From contig JAIUPT010000028.1 in assembly GCA_022315425.1 (NCBI GenBank), forward strand, positions 310,001 to 374,000: DNA of 64,000 bases. Reading direction: 5' to 3'. The notes under the pieces were generated by a model that was not told the origin of the DNA, searched no databases, and was given only the letters and a program-made list of their open reading frames with translations. The position numbers were made by a program, and so were the translations under genes. Positions 47,201 to 57,948 of this stretch are shown piece after piece; position 1 is the stretch's first letter; every line of letters starts with the position of its first letter. The DNA comes from Pseudevernia furfuracea. Taxonomy: Eukaryota; Ascomycota; Lecanoromycetes; Lecanorales; Parmeliaceae.

Positions 47201-47413
47201 GGAGCTAGTGAGGCGTTGAAGAAGGTAGTCCAGAGGAGTGAAGTCGAAGAGAGGCGATATAAGGCTGTGGAAGAGGAGAGGGATAGGGAGAAGGGTAGGA
47301 CGAGGGGGAGTAGTGGTGCTAGTGAGGCGCTTAGCAGTGGGACCAGTGGAGGACAGCTGAGTATTCAGGAGCCTAGGCCTTTTCTTGAAGGAGAGGAAAC
47401 GACCGAGTTATGA
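44210..47413 (+). CDS. TBC-domain Rab GTPase-activating protein, 1067 aa
   Basis: A GAP for Rab-type GTPases in membrane traffic. A single exon. Residues 1-140 are disordered and Ser-rich. A coiled coil is at about 147-195 (AARDAEMTTLRRRAEERERE onward). A long disordered middle follows, then a helical segment (LLLAQLTELHDSLQREKTVK). The TBC domain is at about 760-1000: AGIPVAYRSKIWAECSG, the arginine-finger motif QMDIYRTL (IxxDxxR type), the glutamine-finger motif GYCQGMN, HYYDHSLLASRADQQVL, and FQWFLSVFTDCLSAEALFRVWDV. Both catalytic fingers are intact, so GAP activity is expected. ATG 44210 is chosen; an in-frame ATG at 44186 would add eight residues. The specific Rab target cannot be read from sequence. 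Confidence 0.88.
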   Translation: MAGSANDNNLERTPSQMSTASRRSGTVRASSRKHSLVTPTSAKTLESFPSLSPDISPSALKQDKQLVASPKPKSPDEIPRRSSKTSPSTVESLITSTPSFRGRSALFEDSPKSPPSGIPGALHHASDDHIRKLIKKIGAVALVRQLAEDLAARDAEMTTLRRRAEERERELKRMLREVEVSNLNIETRLHRLENGADGKIKLQDPPARADGKKPGRMDGKDGKPGVTNGIDQMMGEAMQDSVGPSTELDEGYLDSQDEVNRQATLKARSVLSKESDGRSTVSSMNSGRPNSTLRGWKDYLWSANATSRKTSRASSIISDYNDDGEDTMRARALSGSNARRKGLDDDLFQPLAGASTSRKSSTSVASWTMKLFAGNTQAGQGTIRGRSATTGGGQPKTARTASTTSGPAPTSAKAALMKVNGMEASAQSSRKATQPLTLAQISTPKVASQPSASQTPVSPIAVDAATNLGPVEMDTIHPPDSKPPTLTQFNNYKDTADLLTDRFGFIYDQRRRKREADSVRSHARGKSNASANVELLSGTLDPLKNKDPDQISQRSKTNSLQRPDTPASVDDKTDEKPTKRWQDYLKVATFPTELLSHTPSAKLATKVISPDSPGTLKRSPTVGDARGSLPSTSLNPVPEISPVTAGNAEMSKTLLDPSTAQATSTFSEGEPVKLLLAQLTELHDSLQREKTVKWNGFLRKVRAERKKEGETAAGSDPRSKQAVMPEMLLTDGELIGVAGLGNKGKVGRAKWKEFRQLVLAGIPVAYRSKIWAECSGATALRVPGYYEDLVASETDDPVIVSQIQMDIYRTLTDNVFFRKGPGVTKLNEVLLAYSRRNPQVGYCQGMNLITASLLLVMPTAEDAFWLLTTIIENVLPQHYYDHSLLASRADQQVLRQYVAEVLPRLSAHLDELGIELEALTFQWFLSVFTDCLSAEALFRVWDVIFCFNDGSTFLFQIALALLKLNEVQLLECDSAARIYGYIGNEMTDHAISIDGLIGASEALKKVVQRSEVEERRYKAVEEERDREKGRTRGSSGASEALSSGTSGGQLSIQEPRPFLEGEETTEL

Positions 47414-48565
47414 TTCTTTCTTTCCTTCCTTTCTATTGGCTAAAAATGATACCCATAGCATTCAGCGATCAATTGAGCCATTTTCCCCCTTGGTGTGTAG
47501 GAATGATGCCGTGCCAGAGACGTAGCCGCAGAAAACAACACCAAAAAATCCAGAGATTTTTGAATACGCTAACTGCAGTAGAGTACGTGTCACCCCACAC
47601 TGCTTCTACTCGGTGACCAGTCGCCAATTATCACGGTTGCAGCAAGGAAGTGGCTGAGCTGATATCATGATCGTCTCCATGTGGTCGTGGGGTGCGCAAT
47701 ACGTCACCCAAAATTGCTCGCTGCATGGTAAACCGCGGGGTTATACAACATTGTTCATCCAATGAAAATAATACAGAAGGCAATTTGCTTCCACGGCAAA
47801 AAAACGTTGCTTTTTGTTTGTGTTGTTGTGTTGTCGAGAGAGATATTCAAGGGATCCGTACCGCCGTCCTGCACTTGGGTGGGAAGGTTTCTCGGGTTTT
47901 GAACCCCTGAATTGGCCCGAAAGCAGTCTGAGCCATTCATCCGCGCAGCAGGTGCGCTGTCCGAGCCCCTTAGCGTAGAGAATCTCGGCAACTGGAGATG
48001 ACAGGAATGTGCCCCCCCAGCTCAGCGGGCGCTCCATCTGTGGTCTGCTCGACGTCGCCAGCCTTAAAGTAAGTAGCCCACTCCAGCGATGGTGTTGAAG
48101 GTGGTGTCAGCGACATCGAGATCAGTCTGATGGTCATCGAAACCTTACCCCGTCTTCTCGGATCGTATTCGGCCTTGTAAAATGCCGTGCTGAGTCCGAA
48201 GTTGGCCAAGAGTGTGATGATGTCGTCGGGAAAGAGAAGTACCTTTCTCGGCTGCCGCTGATTTCTCCGTGGCCGGCATACCCTGAGCTTCCTCTGTCGG
48301 AGTGTCTAAGCCATTCCATACATGTTCTAGCGTCCTCGCATGCATATCCTTTCATCCCATGTTGGTAGGACCATTCTTTGTTATCCATGAGGTCTTATAC
48401 CTCATGGATCCCACCATAGATCTACATGCTTTTTCATTCTTCATCCACTGCAGCCTATGACATCCTCTCCGGGTTTTCCATCGACCAGGGTCCGCTTGAA
48501 CCCCCGGAGAGACGGGGAGGACAGCGATGTTTCTCGGCGAGTTCTGTCCGGTGTTTTGACGATCT
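47414..48565. other. intergenic between convergent genes
   Basis: About 1.15 kb of 3' flank between the TBC gene (plus) and the kinase-TPR gene (minus). No supported gene. Short frames at 47741-48388 lack domain features. Confidence 0.5.
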
Positions 48566-49720
48566 CTAGGGAACGACCGTGTCTGCATTGCGCCACTCTT
48601 CCAGTGTATCTCTCGCATCAACCGTATCGGGATGATCATAGCCCAGTGTCTCCGCGCGACGTTGAGCGATTTCTGCCCACAAATGGACTGCTTTGCTCCT
48701 CTCACCTTGGTAGAGATACGTATATGCCAGGTTGGCCATGCTGATCAACGTGGAAGGATGTTCCTCTCCCAGCCGCCTCTTCGTTGTCTCCATCACTTGC
48801 ACTTCCAAATCCACGGCCTCCGTCCACCGTCGCTGGTACCAGTATGTTACTGCTAAGTTGCTGATACTGGCCAATGTATCTGGATGTTCCTCTCCCAGCA
48901 CCCTTTTCCTGATCTCTATGACTTGCGTATCCAGCTCCTCGGTCTCCTTCCACATTTGTTGGATCCTGTAGGTGGATGCTAGATTCATCATACTGATTAG
49001 TGTATCCGGATGTTCCTCTCCTAATATCTTTTTCTCCGTGTTGACAACGTATATGTCTAGTTCTTCGGCTTCTTTCCACCGTCCTTGCGCTTTGTATGTC
49101 GATGCTAGCTGGCCCATACTACCCAAAGTATTCACATGCTCCTCCCCCGACACACTTTTTGTTGTGTCGATGATCTGCAGCTCTACCTCCTCGACGTCCT
49201 TCCACCGCTTTTGATTTCCGTACACTGATGCTAGATTGACCAAGCTGGTCAGTGTAGCAGGGTCTTTCTTTTCCAAAACCTTATTGGTTGTTTCCAGGGC
49301 TTTCAGGTCTAGCTCCTCAGCCTCCTCCCACCGTCCTTGATATTAATATATCGACACCAGATGGAGAATACTGAGTAGAGTCTGCGGATGTTCGTTTCCT
49401 AACACCCTTTTTTCCGCTTCTATGACTCGTATATCGAGACCCTCAGCTTCGGTCCACCGTTCCTGGTTCATGTATGTTTCCACTAGATCCATCATGAATT
49501 TCAAGGTATTTGGGTGCTCTTGGCCTAGCACCCTGGTGCTTGTCTTTATTACCTGCACTTGTAATTCTTCGGCCCTTTCCAACTGTCCTTCATCCCCATA
49601 GATCGATATCAAGACCGCCATGCCATTCAGCGTATCAGGATGCTCCTCTCCTAATATGCTTTTTCTCTCCTCTGTAACCTGTGTCTCCAGTTCTTTGGCC
49701 TCTTCATATCTTCCTTGATA
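48566..49720 (-). repeat. tandem 126-bp TPR-coding repeat units
   Basis: About nine units of 126 bp, each coding a 42-residue TPR, lie head to tail inside the kinase-TPR gene. The recurring plus-strand string is GGATGTTCCTCTCC or close variants. Units have diverged considerably at the DNA level, so there is no sign of very recent array expansion. Confidence 0.75.
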
Positions 49721-51665
49721 TTTGTATACCAGTGCTAGATTGCTTATACTAAGGAGCGTGTCTGGGTGCTTTTCTCCTAGGATCCTTTTCCTCGTCTCCA
49801 TGACTTGTACGTCTAGTTGCTCAGCCTTGTCCCACTGTCCATGTTGGGAGAATATTGAAGATAGCTGGCTTTTCAGGAGATCAATGACTCGATGACTATG
49901 TCCTAGTCCAAATTCCACATCTGTGATCTCTCTTCGATACTCTAGCTCGACTTTGTCAAGACTTTGTAGTCCACGGTAGATCTGAGGAAGGTCAATCATC
50001 TGGATATGACCCTTTTTGCGCATTCTTCGGTAAAAGCTCTCACGAGAACGCAGGGAGTACTCCTCTTGTCTAAATGATTCCAGCTCGCGGTAGAAGTCCT
50101 TCTCATACTTCTTACATTTTTCCAAGAGTATACGCGATCGCGAGCTGTCTCTTGCAGTACCGAATCCAATTTCATAACAGAAAGCGCACTGGAGTAGGAT
50201 GTTTTGTGATGGGAGATCGTTGTCTTGCCGGTTTTCCAAATCAGGCATTCTTTTCAAGAAATAATCAGCCAAATACAAGCGTACCCGATAATGGTTCTGG
50301 TAAAACTGAGACATTGACGGTATCATCTGAGTCAACGTTAGATACGATTACAGGAAGATTAGTCAAAACACACCTGAAAGGTTAAATCCGTCAAGTCAAG
50401 GAACTTAGAGAATTGCTCGGTACGAGCGCCGCTCACAGTCCTGAAAATTGTCAGTCTTGTCCTCAAAGAGAGAGCAACCAAACTACTTTTCTGGGGCCAG
50501 AAGGCATTGTAAATGTCTGAAATCCGAGCAGCGAGTAGCTACATCACTTGTAAGGGTTGCGTTGAAAAACATGATCAGGTCGGCTTGCTGGTTTTGGGAC
50601 GCACGTAGGATCACTTGATGTGCAAGGGCCAATGCTCCAAGTGCTGCTCTGAAGTCGCTTACGAACTTGGAATCCGAGTCTTCTTGCGTGCTGTAGCACA
50701 ACAGCCATAGTACCAGCATGCCGAAAGAATAGGTGTCCATTTTTGTTGCTTGTGCAGGCGTAAAGCCGCGGTGATGCCATTCCGGTGCAGCCCAAGGCCA
50801 AGATCTAGGCATAAAGATCAAGTCTTGTGGCATAGTGTATTGAGTAGAATATCCAAAGTCTGCTACTTTAGCTGTGTAGCCCCCAAGGCCATCATCAAAG
50901 ATCAAGGTATTCTCAGGCTTAATGTCACCATGAATGATATCTAACGTATTGTCATTATCGCATAACATGAACCGTAGACTGAGACTTGCTGTTTGAATGC
51001 ATGTCTGCCACTGCCTTAGCAACAGCAGTACACATCTCGAGCCTCTCCGTGAAACCAAGCTGCTTTCCTGCGTCATGCATCATGAAGCTACGTAAATCTC
51101 CATGGTTTGTCTTCTCGAACACTAGAACTGGCACGATTCCCCCTTTTCCGGATATGACTGGTCTTTCTCTGGAGACAATTTCCCCTTCTTCGGAGAAGAC
51201 TTCCCAACATATTCCCTCGAGTTGGATGATGTTGGGGTGTTGGCGAATCGATGGATGACCCAAGATGGATATCTCAGCTATCAAAGATGGTAGTATTCGT
51301 CTCTCAAGTTCGTCGAAATCAAAGGAGAATTGGAGAATTGGACGCTTGAACGCAAAGATTGCTTGCAAACTCATTGAAGCTTCTCTTATCTCAGCCGTTG
51401 CGCCCCGGCCAATACGGTCTAAACCTGGCTGCCAGGTAATCGGAAGAAAGTCGATTTCAAGTTTCTGAGCGACTCCGAGAAAAGTCATCAAATCGTAGCG
51501 CGAGTCTGCTTTCTCTGGAGTGGCGGATTCGAATTCTGAGCGGTAACTTGAGTACCGGAACTTCAATGTCCTGAGGATATAGTCCTCCATGGCCGGTAGC
51601 ATAGGTTGAAATTGTGATCGTTCGGGATTGGAATATTGCGAAGAATATATGACATCAGCGAGCAT
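48566..51665 (-). pseudogene. protein kinase fused to KLC-type TPR array, with in-frame stop
   Basis: Exons on the minus strand: 51665-50990, 50940-50487, 50440-50374, 50326-48566. Introns are 50941-50989 (GC-AG: GCAAGT...GTTAG), 50441-50486 and 50327-50373, all phase-consistent. The kinase is at about residues 75-370: a degenerate P-loop (RIGRGATAEI), Lys in FAFKRP, catalytic loop NNIIHGDIKPEN (HGD in place of HRD), ADFGYST, and PEW for the APE motif. A helical linker follows, then about ten 42-residue TPRs of kinesin-light-chain type (LGEEHPDTL...NLA.TY..QGRW.EAEEL). The fourth is cut by TAA at 49343-49345 (codon about 727 of 986); the frame stays open on both sides with regular repeats. 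A 726-residue kinase with three and a half TPRs may still be made. Kinase-TPR architecture is typical of fungal signalling or NLR-like immune repertoires (inference). Confidence 0.75.
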
Positions 51666-53534
51666 TGAAGGAGAGTGTCTTTCTCTCCTCTTGTAGTCTT
51701 GACGGATGTTTAGTGACCAAAGTCCAACAGTGAGCTGTGCAGCAAGTTCGTAGGTTCGGGGGGCCGGAGAAGCCTGGTGGCTTTATGAAACGACCAATCA
51801 GAGATCTGACCGAGAGCGGTCTTATGCGTCAATAAGTCCTCATTATTCCCCACTCTGCAGCAGGCAGGATGTCTAAAAAAGTGGCAGTCAGAGACTACCG
51901 TTTTCTGGGAAAAAATGCCACAATGCACAAAAAACACCTCGCTGATGCTGCTATGGTCCGAATATTAAGGCTTTAAATCGTTTCGATCGCCTCTTTTCTG
52001 GCACCTCATCTAGCCTGAATCGCTTATAGCCGTTTTACGCATCTACACCCCTCTCTTCTAGATTTTGATTTACTTATTTCATCGCTAGTTTTTAGTCTTC
52101 TAAACTTTAGTCTATTATCAACTTCGATTCTTATTCTATAGTAGTATATATAACGGTTTAATTTAGTCAAGGCTTGATCATTAGTCGTCTATGCATGTTT
52201 CCTGGGCGTAGCCGGTCATGGTTACACTGTGGTCTGAACGGAAGCGGGTCATAAGAAGGGTGAAGGATGAGCGAGCGTCCTCACTTTTAGTCCGAGTGAT
52301 GATCTGTCAAGCTTTGTCCAGGTTTTTTCATGGGCCTGTAACTTGAGCATTGTATGTCTCTTGACGGAAACCCAACGCAAAGGAAGGCAGCGGAACGTCC
52401 GTGAGACAAAAAAAAAAAGCCTAACCCGGCGCCTTGAGAGACATGTGGAGCGCTTCCCAGGTTTCTGGCTACTACGCCCCTTTTCTTACATCTTCTTTTT
52501 TCGATCCTTACACATGTCTGTCTTTTCCTAAAAGACGACTGTCGAAAAAGGCGATATCTAGGTTGGTAGACGCTACAATCACGAGACCAGGGTTTGATTT
52601 CGGATGGCAAGCTACTGCATTAAGCCTATCAAAGGGTCCCTCTTGAAAAACTACACGTAGGTGTTCTAGCGGTAAATGAGGTTTGACCGGGACGACGTGG
52701 TGTTAAGTCAGATTATCGCTGAGCTATACACGAGTTCAGAAAGCGGAAATCCCATCAGCCGTACAGGCCGCCCCGCGTGGAGGGTCATACGGAGTTGCTA
52801 TATCACACGGCGCTTCGCTCCTTGTTTTACCATCCAAGGTGCCCACGAGACCTTCATTCAGAGCCCGCGGTATAAACGTCTGGGACCGTGCGTGACACGT
52901 TCGGGTCATCGAGGGCGCGGACCGTTTGGAGAACGTGAAGGATATCGCACGTTCACGGAGCGACGGAGCGAGCTGGTATCATTCCGTGTGACTACACGGG
53001 GAGAGAGAATACTATATTGAAGAGTCGAGGTCCCTTGGAGGGTAGGCTGTAGGAGATATGGTCAATGATGGAACGAACGTTGGCCTGGGCTTTGAGGAAA
53101 GACGGCAAGGTCAGGCGGTTAGCGCTGTGCAGGAAGTCTTCGAGGGAGAAGGTCTAGAATAACATGCTTGGTGCTCTGTGGCATGTGTAAGGAGACAATC
53201 TCGGGGCTGTCGCCGCCGAACAATTTATCTTTTTGGTGTCGGGATGGATGTTGGATTGAGACAGTCGGAGATGGACACCATGCAAGCAGATTGCGTGAGG
53301 GTGGGCAAAAATTTTAGGTTGATGGGGACGAACGAGAAGGGGTGCTGGAGCTTAGATCAAGAGGTGAAAGCGTCGAGACACTTCTCAGCGGGCGGGGCAC
53401 AGCAGTGGTGATAGATGATGCATGGTAAATCTAGCTAGGGTGCCAAGGGGTGACTAGCTACATGAATGACAATGATGGAATATGCACGGAACAGAAAACC
53501 TAAAATCTCTCGCGCCAATGAGGCTGTCCCCTTT
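51666..53534. other. 1.9 kb gene-poor, partly AT-rich
   Basis: No complete gene is supported. 51960-52200 is AT-rich. On the minus strand 53153-52992 reads as 54 codons with fungal-like codon use (TFSLEDFLHSANRLTLPSF onward), preceded by a TTCTAG acceptor-like site. It could be a terminal exon or relic, but I found no upstream exon. A tRNA-like A/B box pair is near 52560-52605. Confidence 0.4.
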
Positions 53535-54386
53535 TCACTCCTCAATATAAGCCACGTACCGAACATCGTCAAACAACGCAAGATCAGCAGTGCCGGCCTG
53601 ATCAATAACGTTGACAGTGACCGACACCAAGCCGGTAAAGGTCAACGGGAAAGACGTGGTGTTGAAACTATCAACGAGTCCGTTCGATGTTGCCGCCGCG
53701 TCGAAAACGAGGTTGGCGATGAAAGTCTCGCCGCCAAATTGTGGGGCACGTAATGCCGCTAGCTGTATTGTGCAGCTGGCCGGGGTGAGACCGCTCTCGA
53801 TGGTGCAGGCATAGGCCAGTGACTCGAGGTCGAAGTACTCGACCGTGCTGTTGGCCGGGAGAAGTTCTGGAAGGTTTTGGAAGTCAGCGTTGCTTCCTCA
53901 GGACAGGAGCCCGGGCCAAGAGTCTCGAATGATTTGCATGTAGACTTGCGTCGACGTCTGACGTCGCTAAGATCTACGTGTCATATAGGAGTGAATTGTT
54001 TGGAATGTACGTACGATGTTCACCTCCGGTAATCTCACCAGCGACGCCAGCATAGATAAAGTTCGGGAGGGTGGGAGGCGGGACTAGCAGATCGACTGTA
54101 GATGCACTGAGGGAGAAGGAGGCATAATCGATCGCCCCGAAGACCCCAGCAGCATTTGATGGTCCGACGCCCGCGGGTGAGGCTACACGGTTATCAAACT
54201 GGTCGATCGTCAGTTATGAAGAAAGAGGTTAAGGTAAGTGGGATTCTGTGCCGTATCATAGAATGAAACGGCTTTCGGTGAGGAAGCGCGTTTCTCAGTC
54301 GCGATATTAGCTTCCCCTCCTGATGGAAGTGCTTCGGCGACGGAGAAAAGTGGAAGGAGACCGCAGAGGAAGTGGAGAGTCTTCAT
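53535..54386 (-). CDS. small secreted beta-sandwich-like protein, 3 exons, 210 aa
   Basis: Inferred exons on the minus strand: 54386-54270, 54198-54015, 53866-53535. The start codes a classical signal peptide (MKTLHFLCGLLPLFSVAEALP) followed by a Kex2-type KR site. The mature part follows the pattern of a fungal secreted family with 'FDD...GL.y.nf...' openings: FDNRVASPAGVGPSNAAGVF, AIDYASFSLSAS, FIYAGVAGEITGG, then VEYFDLESLAYACTIES, FPLTFTGLVSVTVNVID and a final LALFDDVRYVAYIEE. The two Cys in exon 3 may pair. Splice choice is uncertain: the first donor (GTTTCA) is weak, and the second could be GTGAAC (exon to 54024) rather than GTACGT. Phase agrees for the model given. A cell-surface or effector-like role is possible, but there is no direct evidence. 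Confidence 0.6.
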
Positions 54387-56508
54387 GGTGCAAATATGTT
54401 CAGGTATTGAGGAAGCCTATGTAGGGAGGGAGAAATGGTGTGTTGTAGAACAAGTGTATTGTGGTGGAGGTGAGCAAGGTGCTGTGTAGAAACGGACTGA
54501 TCTGTTGAGTGCGAGAGCGTGGAAGACGGAGCTTTATATACCACAAATTGCCTCAATGACGTCTCGAATGCGCTCTATCAGGTCTTCTCTGTGCTCCGGT
54601 TCTTCTCGGCTTCGAGTCTGCACCGTATTGGTGGCCGTCATGATGGGAAGCAACACGTCACACCAAGCCTAGATGAGCCAGATCATATTTCAATTACGTC
54701 AATGAGACAGCAGAACCCGAGCAAGGGGGTGGAAAAGCCAAGTTGCCACCGGATACAAGGGCTCACGTGAAGGGTCGAGATGCACGAGATGTCCATGGCT
54801 TGCACTAGCGATCGAAAGATGAGCTTCGATCATGCTCTGAGGCGCCGAGGACCATTCTATGTGTTTATCTTGTCTCGCATACGGTATTCATCGTCCGAGC
54901 AGTGACTCTCTCAATGTCACCAACACCCACAGATTGGATTTGTCATCGTTGTCTTCGCGTTGCTTTCACGTTTTTTACGAGGAGATGTTCAATTTTTAAT
55001 ACTCGTCCAGCTGAAAAATCTGTGTTTTTAGCACACCAGTATCCAGCGATCGATGCCAGTTCTGGTAGCCTAAGGAGACTTGTCGCTCCATTATCAGCAT
55101 GGTCCCACGGATCCACCTGTAATGTAATACACTGGGAGCTATCCCGTTCTAAGTCAGTGTGCTGATGAGTCCCGAGAGCGTCAATGTATCTTACACTATT
55201 TGCTGGCCTGCTTTTCTGATGGGCCGTCCTGAATGAATCGGAAGCTCCCTAGCCTGTATTTGAGCTCAGCATCCACACACTGATACCACATAAGACTTTG
55301 TGAATATCTCGTCGAAGGAACGATGACATGATGTGGAGGATACATCGGCGTAGCCGCCCGGTTGAATCGGGCCGGAAAGATTGTAAGATTATCCCGAAGG
55401 GGGGTTCTGGATCTCAATCAAGTATCTTGTGGCACTTTTAGCAGATATGGGACAAACATCAAAAAGGGATATCCCACGGGATGGGATTCTTGTAGAATAC
55501 AAATTCTAGTCATTGTTCTAAGGTAGTGTTTCACACTGCTTCAAATAGTGCGTGCTTTATCTAGAATTCTATGATTAAGTAGATGGAGCACTAATGGAAG
55601 CACTGAGAGTACTGACTATAAGAATGGTTAGAATTCTTACGTGCAGTGGGATATTTTAGGATTATACAGCCTTCCTGTGGGATAACATAACACCACCAAC
55701 ATGCCGCCCCACAGGGTATCCCGTTCAATTCCATACTATCCTAGCAGTGATACAGGATTTGAAGGTCTAGATCCATATGTACGAGTGCGATCCCGTGGAA
55801 TGGATAAGATGATCAATATCCCATACATTTCATATCTTTCCCATCCGTACCGGGTTTCCACACCGGAATTCTGCGAGATGATCATCGATGCGTGAGAAGT
55901 AGGGTGGGCAAATTACCACCTCATGTTCGAATCCTTACTAGATCATTGGAACGTAATACGTTGAACCCCCCCCCCTCTTTTCGATATATTGACCCACTCC
56001 CCCTCCCCCCTTCTTCCGGTCTCAACTTCCGATCACTCCTGTCTTTAGTGGTTGCACACATTCTACTTGAACGGTATGCCCCCGGCAGAGTTACTCTACT
56101 TGATTTAGCGCATCGGCAGAGTATAGGAGCGAGTGTGTACAGGAGAGACTCCCGGAGGTGAGGGAGGATTCTGTTCACGAGCGACGCACTTCAAGATCAT
56201 GGGGTTGAAAGCACCCAAGACTGTGTTTAACCCGACAAGTCCGGAAGGGTACCCGGAAGCTGTATCCGGGGGTGTGTGGGGGCCAGGGGGGGGTTGATTG
56301 ATTGATTAAGTCATACCTGGAGTCTCGGCCACGAGATGAATTACTACACTATCTCGACTATCTAAAATCAGGCCAAGCCCAAGCTTTGAAATCAATTGTG
56401 CAAACGCTAATAGAGTAAGTAAAGCATCGGCGTCTTGGCACTCGGAGCTCCACCCTCTGCCTCGGCTCCCCAGATCTCGAAACTTCCCCGCAACTCTCAA
56501 TAACAATA
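54387..56508. other. 2.1 kb intergenic, AT-rich centre
   Basis: No gene supported. 55440-55700 is AT-rich with weak imperfect inverted similarity (AAATTCTAGTCATT against AGAATTCTAACCATT in reverse complement). A 10-base C run is at 55966-55975 and a (GATT)n run near 56295-56310. Confidence 0.5.
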
Positions 56509-57604
56509 ATGTTATCCGACGAGGACCAACAGCTCCACAACGCCCTCAAGGACCCCAGCATGACATCCGCCTCCAAACAACGCCTCCAAGCCCTCAGCGA
56601 ACAGCTTGTCGTCAAGCCCGCCGACCCTGGCACTTTCGAAGACATACCCAAAATACGCCGCATAGCGGGGGACTCTGCTGGACCGTACGATCCCCTTTCC
56701 CCCCCTGCACTCCCTCCCTCCTTGCCAATCCGTTGATCAATTATTGACGGAAAAGGCAGCTAATGTAGACGTGGGGGTGGGCAGGAGAGTGAAAGATAAA
56801 GTCGTAATAATAACCGGCGCCAACTCTCCCCTCGGCATCGGCCGCGCCTCCGCCCACCAATTCGCCCACAATGGCGCCCGCGCAATCTACATATGCGATT
56901 TCAGCGAGCACCACCTCTCCGTGCACGTCCGGGAACTGCAATCACTCTACCCGGCGGTAGAAGTGCACGCGCGGCAATTCGACGCCGGGGACGAAGAGGC
57001 CGTCAAAGCTGTCGTGGACGAATGTCTTGCGAAATACGGACGGTTGGATGTATTCTTCGCGAATGCAGGGGTCGTGGGGACGAATAGGCATTTTAGAGAG
57101 GTGGGCGGGGAGGAGTTCATGAAGACGATGCGGACGAATGTGCTGAGTGTGTTCATGGCGATCAAGTATGCGGCGGCTGCTATGATGAAGACGTCGGAGC
57201 GGAAGAAGTATCCGTGCGGGAGTATCATTGCTACGAGTTCGGTGGCAGGGTTGAGAAGTAATGCCGGCTCGACGGACTATTCGGCGTCAAAGGCTGCAGT
57301 TAGGAGCTTGGTGCAGACGACGGCGTTTCAATTGAGCGGAACGGGGATCAGGGTCAATGCTATTATGCCGGGATTGATAGAGACGGGTATGACGGCGCCG
57401 CTGTTTACGATGGCGAGAGCGAGAGGGACTGAGGGGAAGGTGGGACAGTTGAATCCGTTAAGGAGGGGAGCGGTTGCAGATGAAGTGGCGAGGGTGGCGC
57501 TGTTTTTGGGGAGTGATGAGGCGAGTTATGTTAATGGGCAGGGGTGGATGGTGGACGGGGGTTTGAGCGCTGGTCATCCTTTTGTGCCTGGGAAGCTGGC
57601 TTAA
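56509..57604 (+). CDS. short-chain dehydrogenase/reductase, 2 exons, 331 aa
   Basis: A classical SDR oxidoreductase using NAD(P)(H). Exons are 56509-56684 and 56785-57604; the 100-nt intron (GTACGA...GGCAG) joins in phase 2 to give GDSAGP-RVKDKVVIITG. The join is needed because the second exon has no ATG of its own. Cofactor motif TGANSPLGIGRAS is near residue 69, followed by FFANAG (the NAG motif), IIATSSVAG (catalytic Ser) and YSASKAAV (catalytic Tyr-x3-Lys, about residue 222). The C-terminal segment NGQGWMVDGGLSAG is the usual SDR end. The 60-residue N-terminal extension (helical, then GTFEDIPKIRR) is a feature I associate with one fungal subgroup. Substrate unknown. Confidence 0.83.
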
Positions 57605-57948
57605 GGGGATTTTGTAGAGGGGTTCTGGCTGTGCTGGAGAAGGCGGCTTGAGGGGTGGGTTTTAAGCAGCGGAGGTTGTGGAGGGCACAAGCTTGTCGAA
57701 GTGTGGAGAGATGACGCTGTGAGTGGCTGGGCACAGGAACAATAGGCCGGCCGGTCCACGGGGGATGAAGTCGGATTGCCCAAGCTACAAGGCGATTTCT
57801 GAGAAAGAATGTGAGGGAATCAAACAGGTCAGTAAAAGCTGCATAGTAGATTCAGATTCCTAGCACGAAATACTCTCAATTATTGGTTCTCGAAGATCAT
57901 AGACCTTTATGGGGTATCGTTGTGGTGGATGACGGAATCACAGCACGA
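57605..57948. other. intergenic between convergent genes
   Basis: 344 bp of shared 3' flank between the SDR gene (plus) and the BCD1-type gene (minus). Nothing else seen. Confidence 0.5.

Noticed and set aside
48352..48705. 117-codon minus-strand ORF overlapping the TPR 3' end
   Set aside because: It is in another frame from the TPR repeats and shows no repeat or domain pattern.
50930..51000. frameshift in the kinase domain
   Set aside because: A GC-AG intron at 50941-50989 restores phase exactly and gives the expected spacing before HGDIKPEN, so no frameshift is needed.
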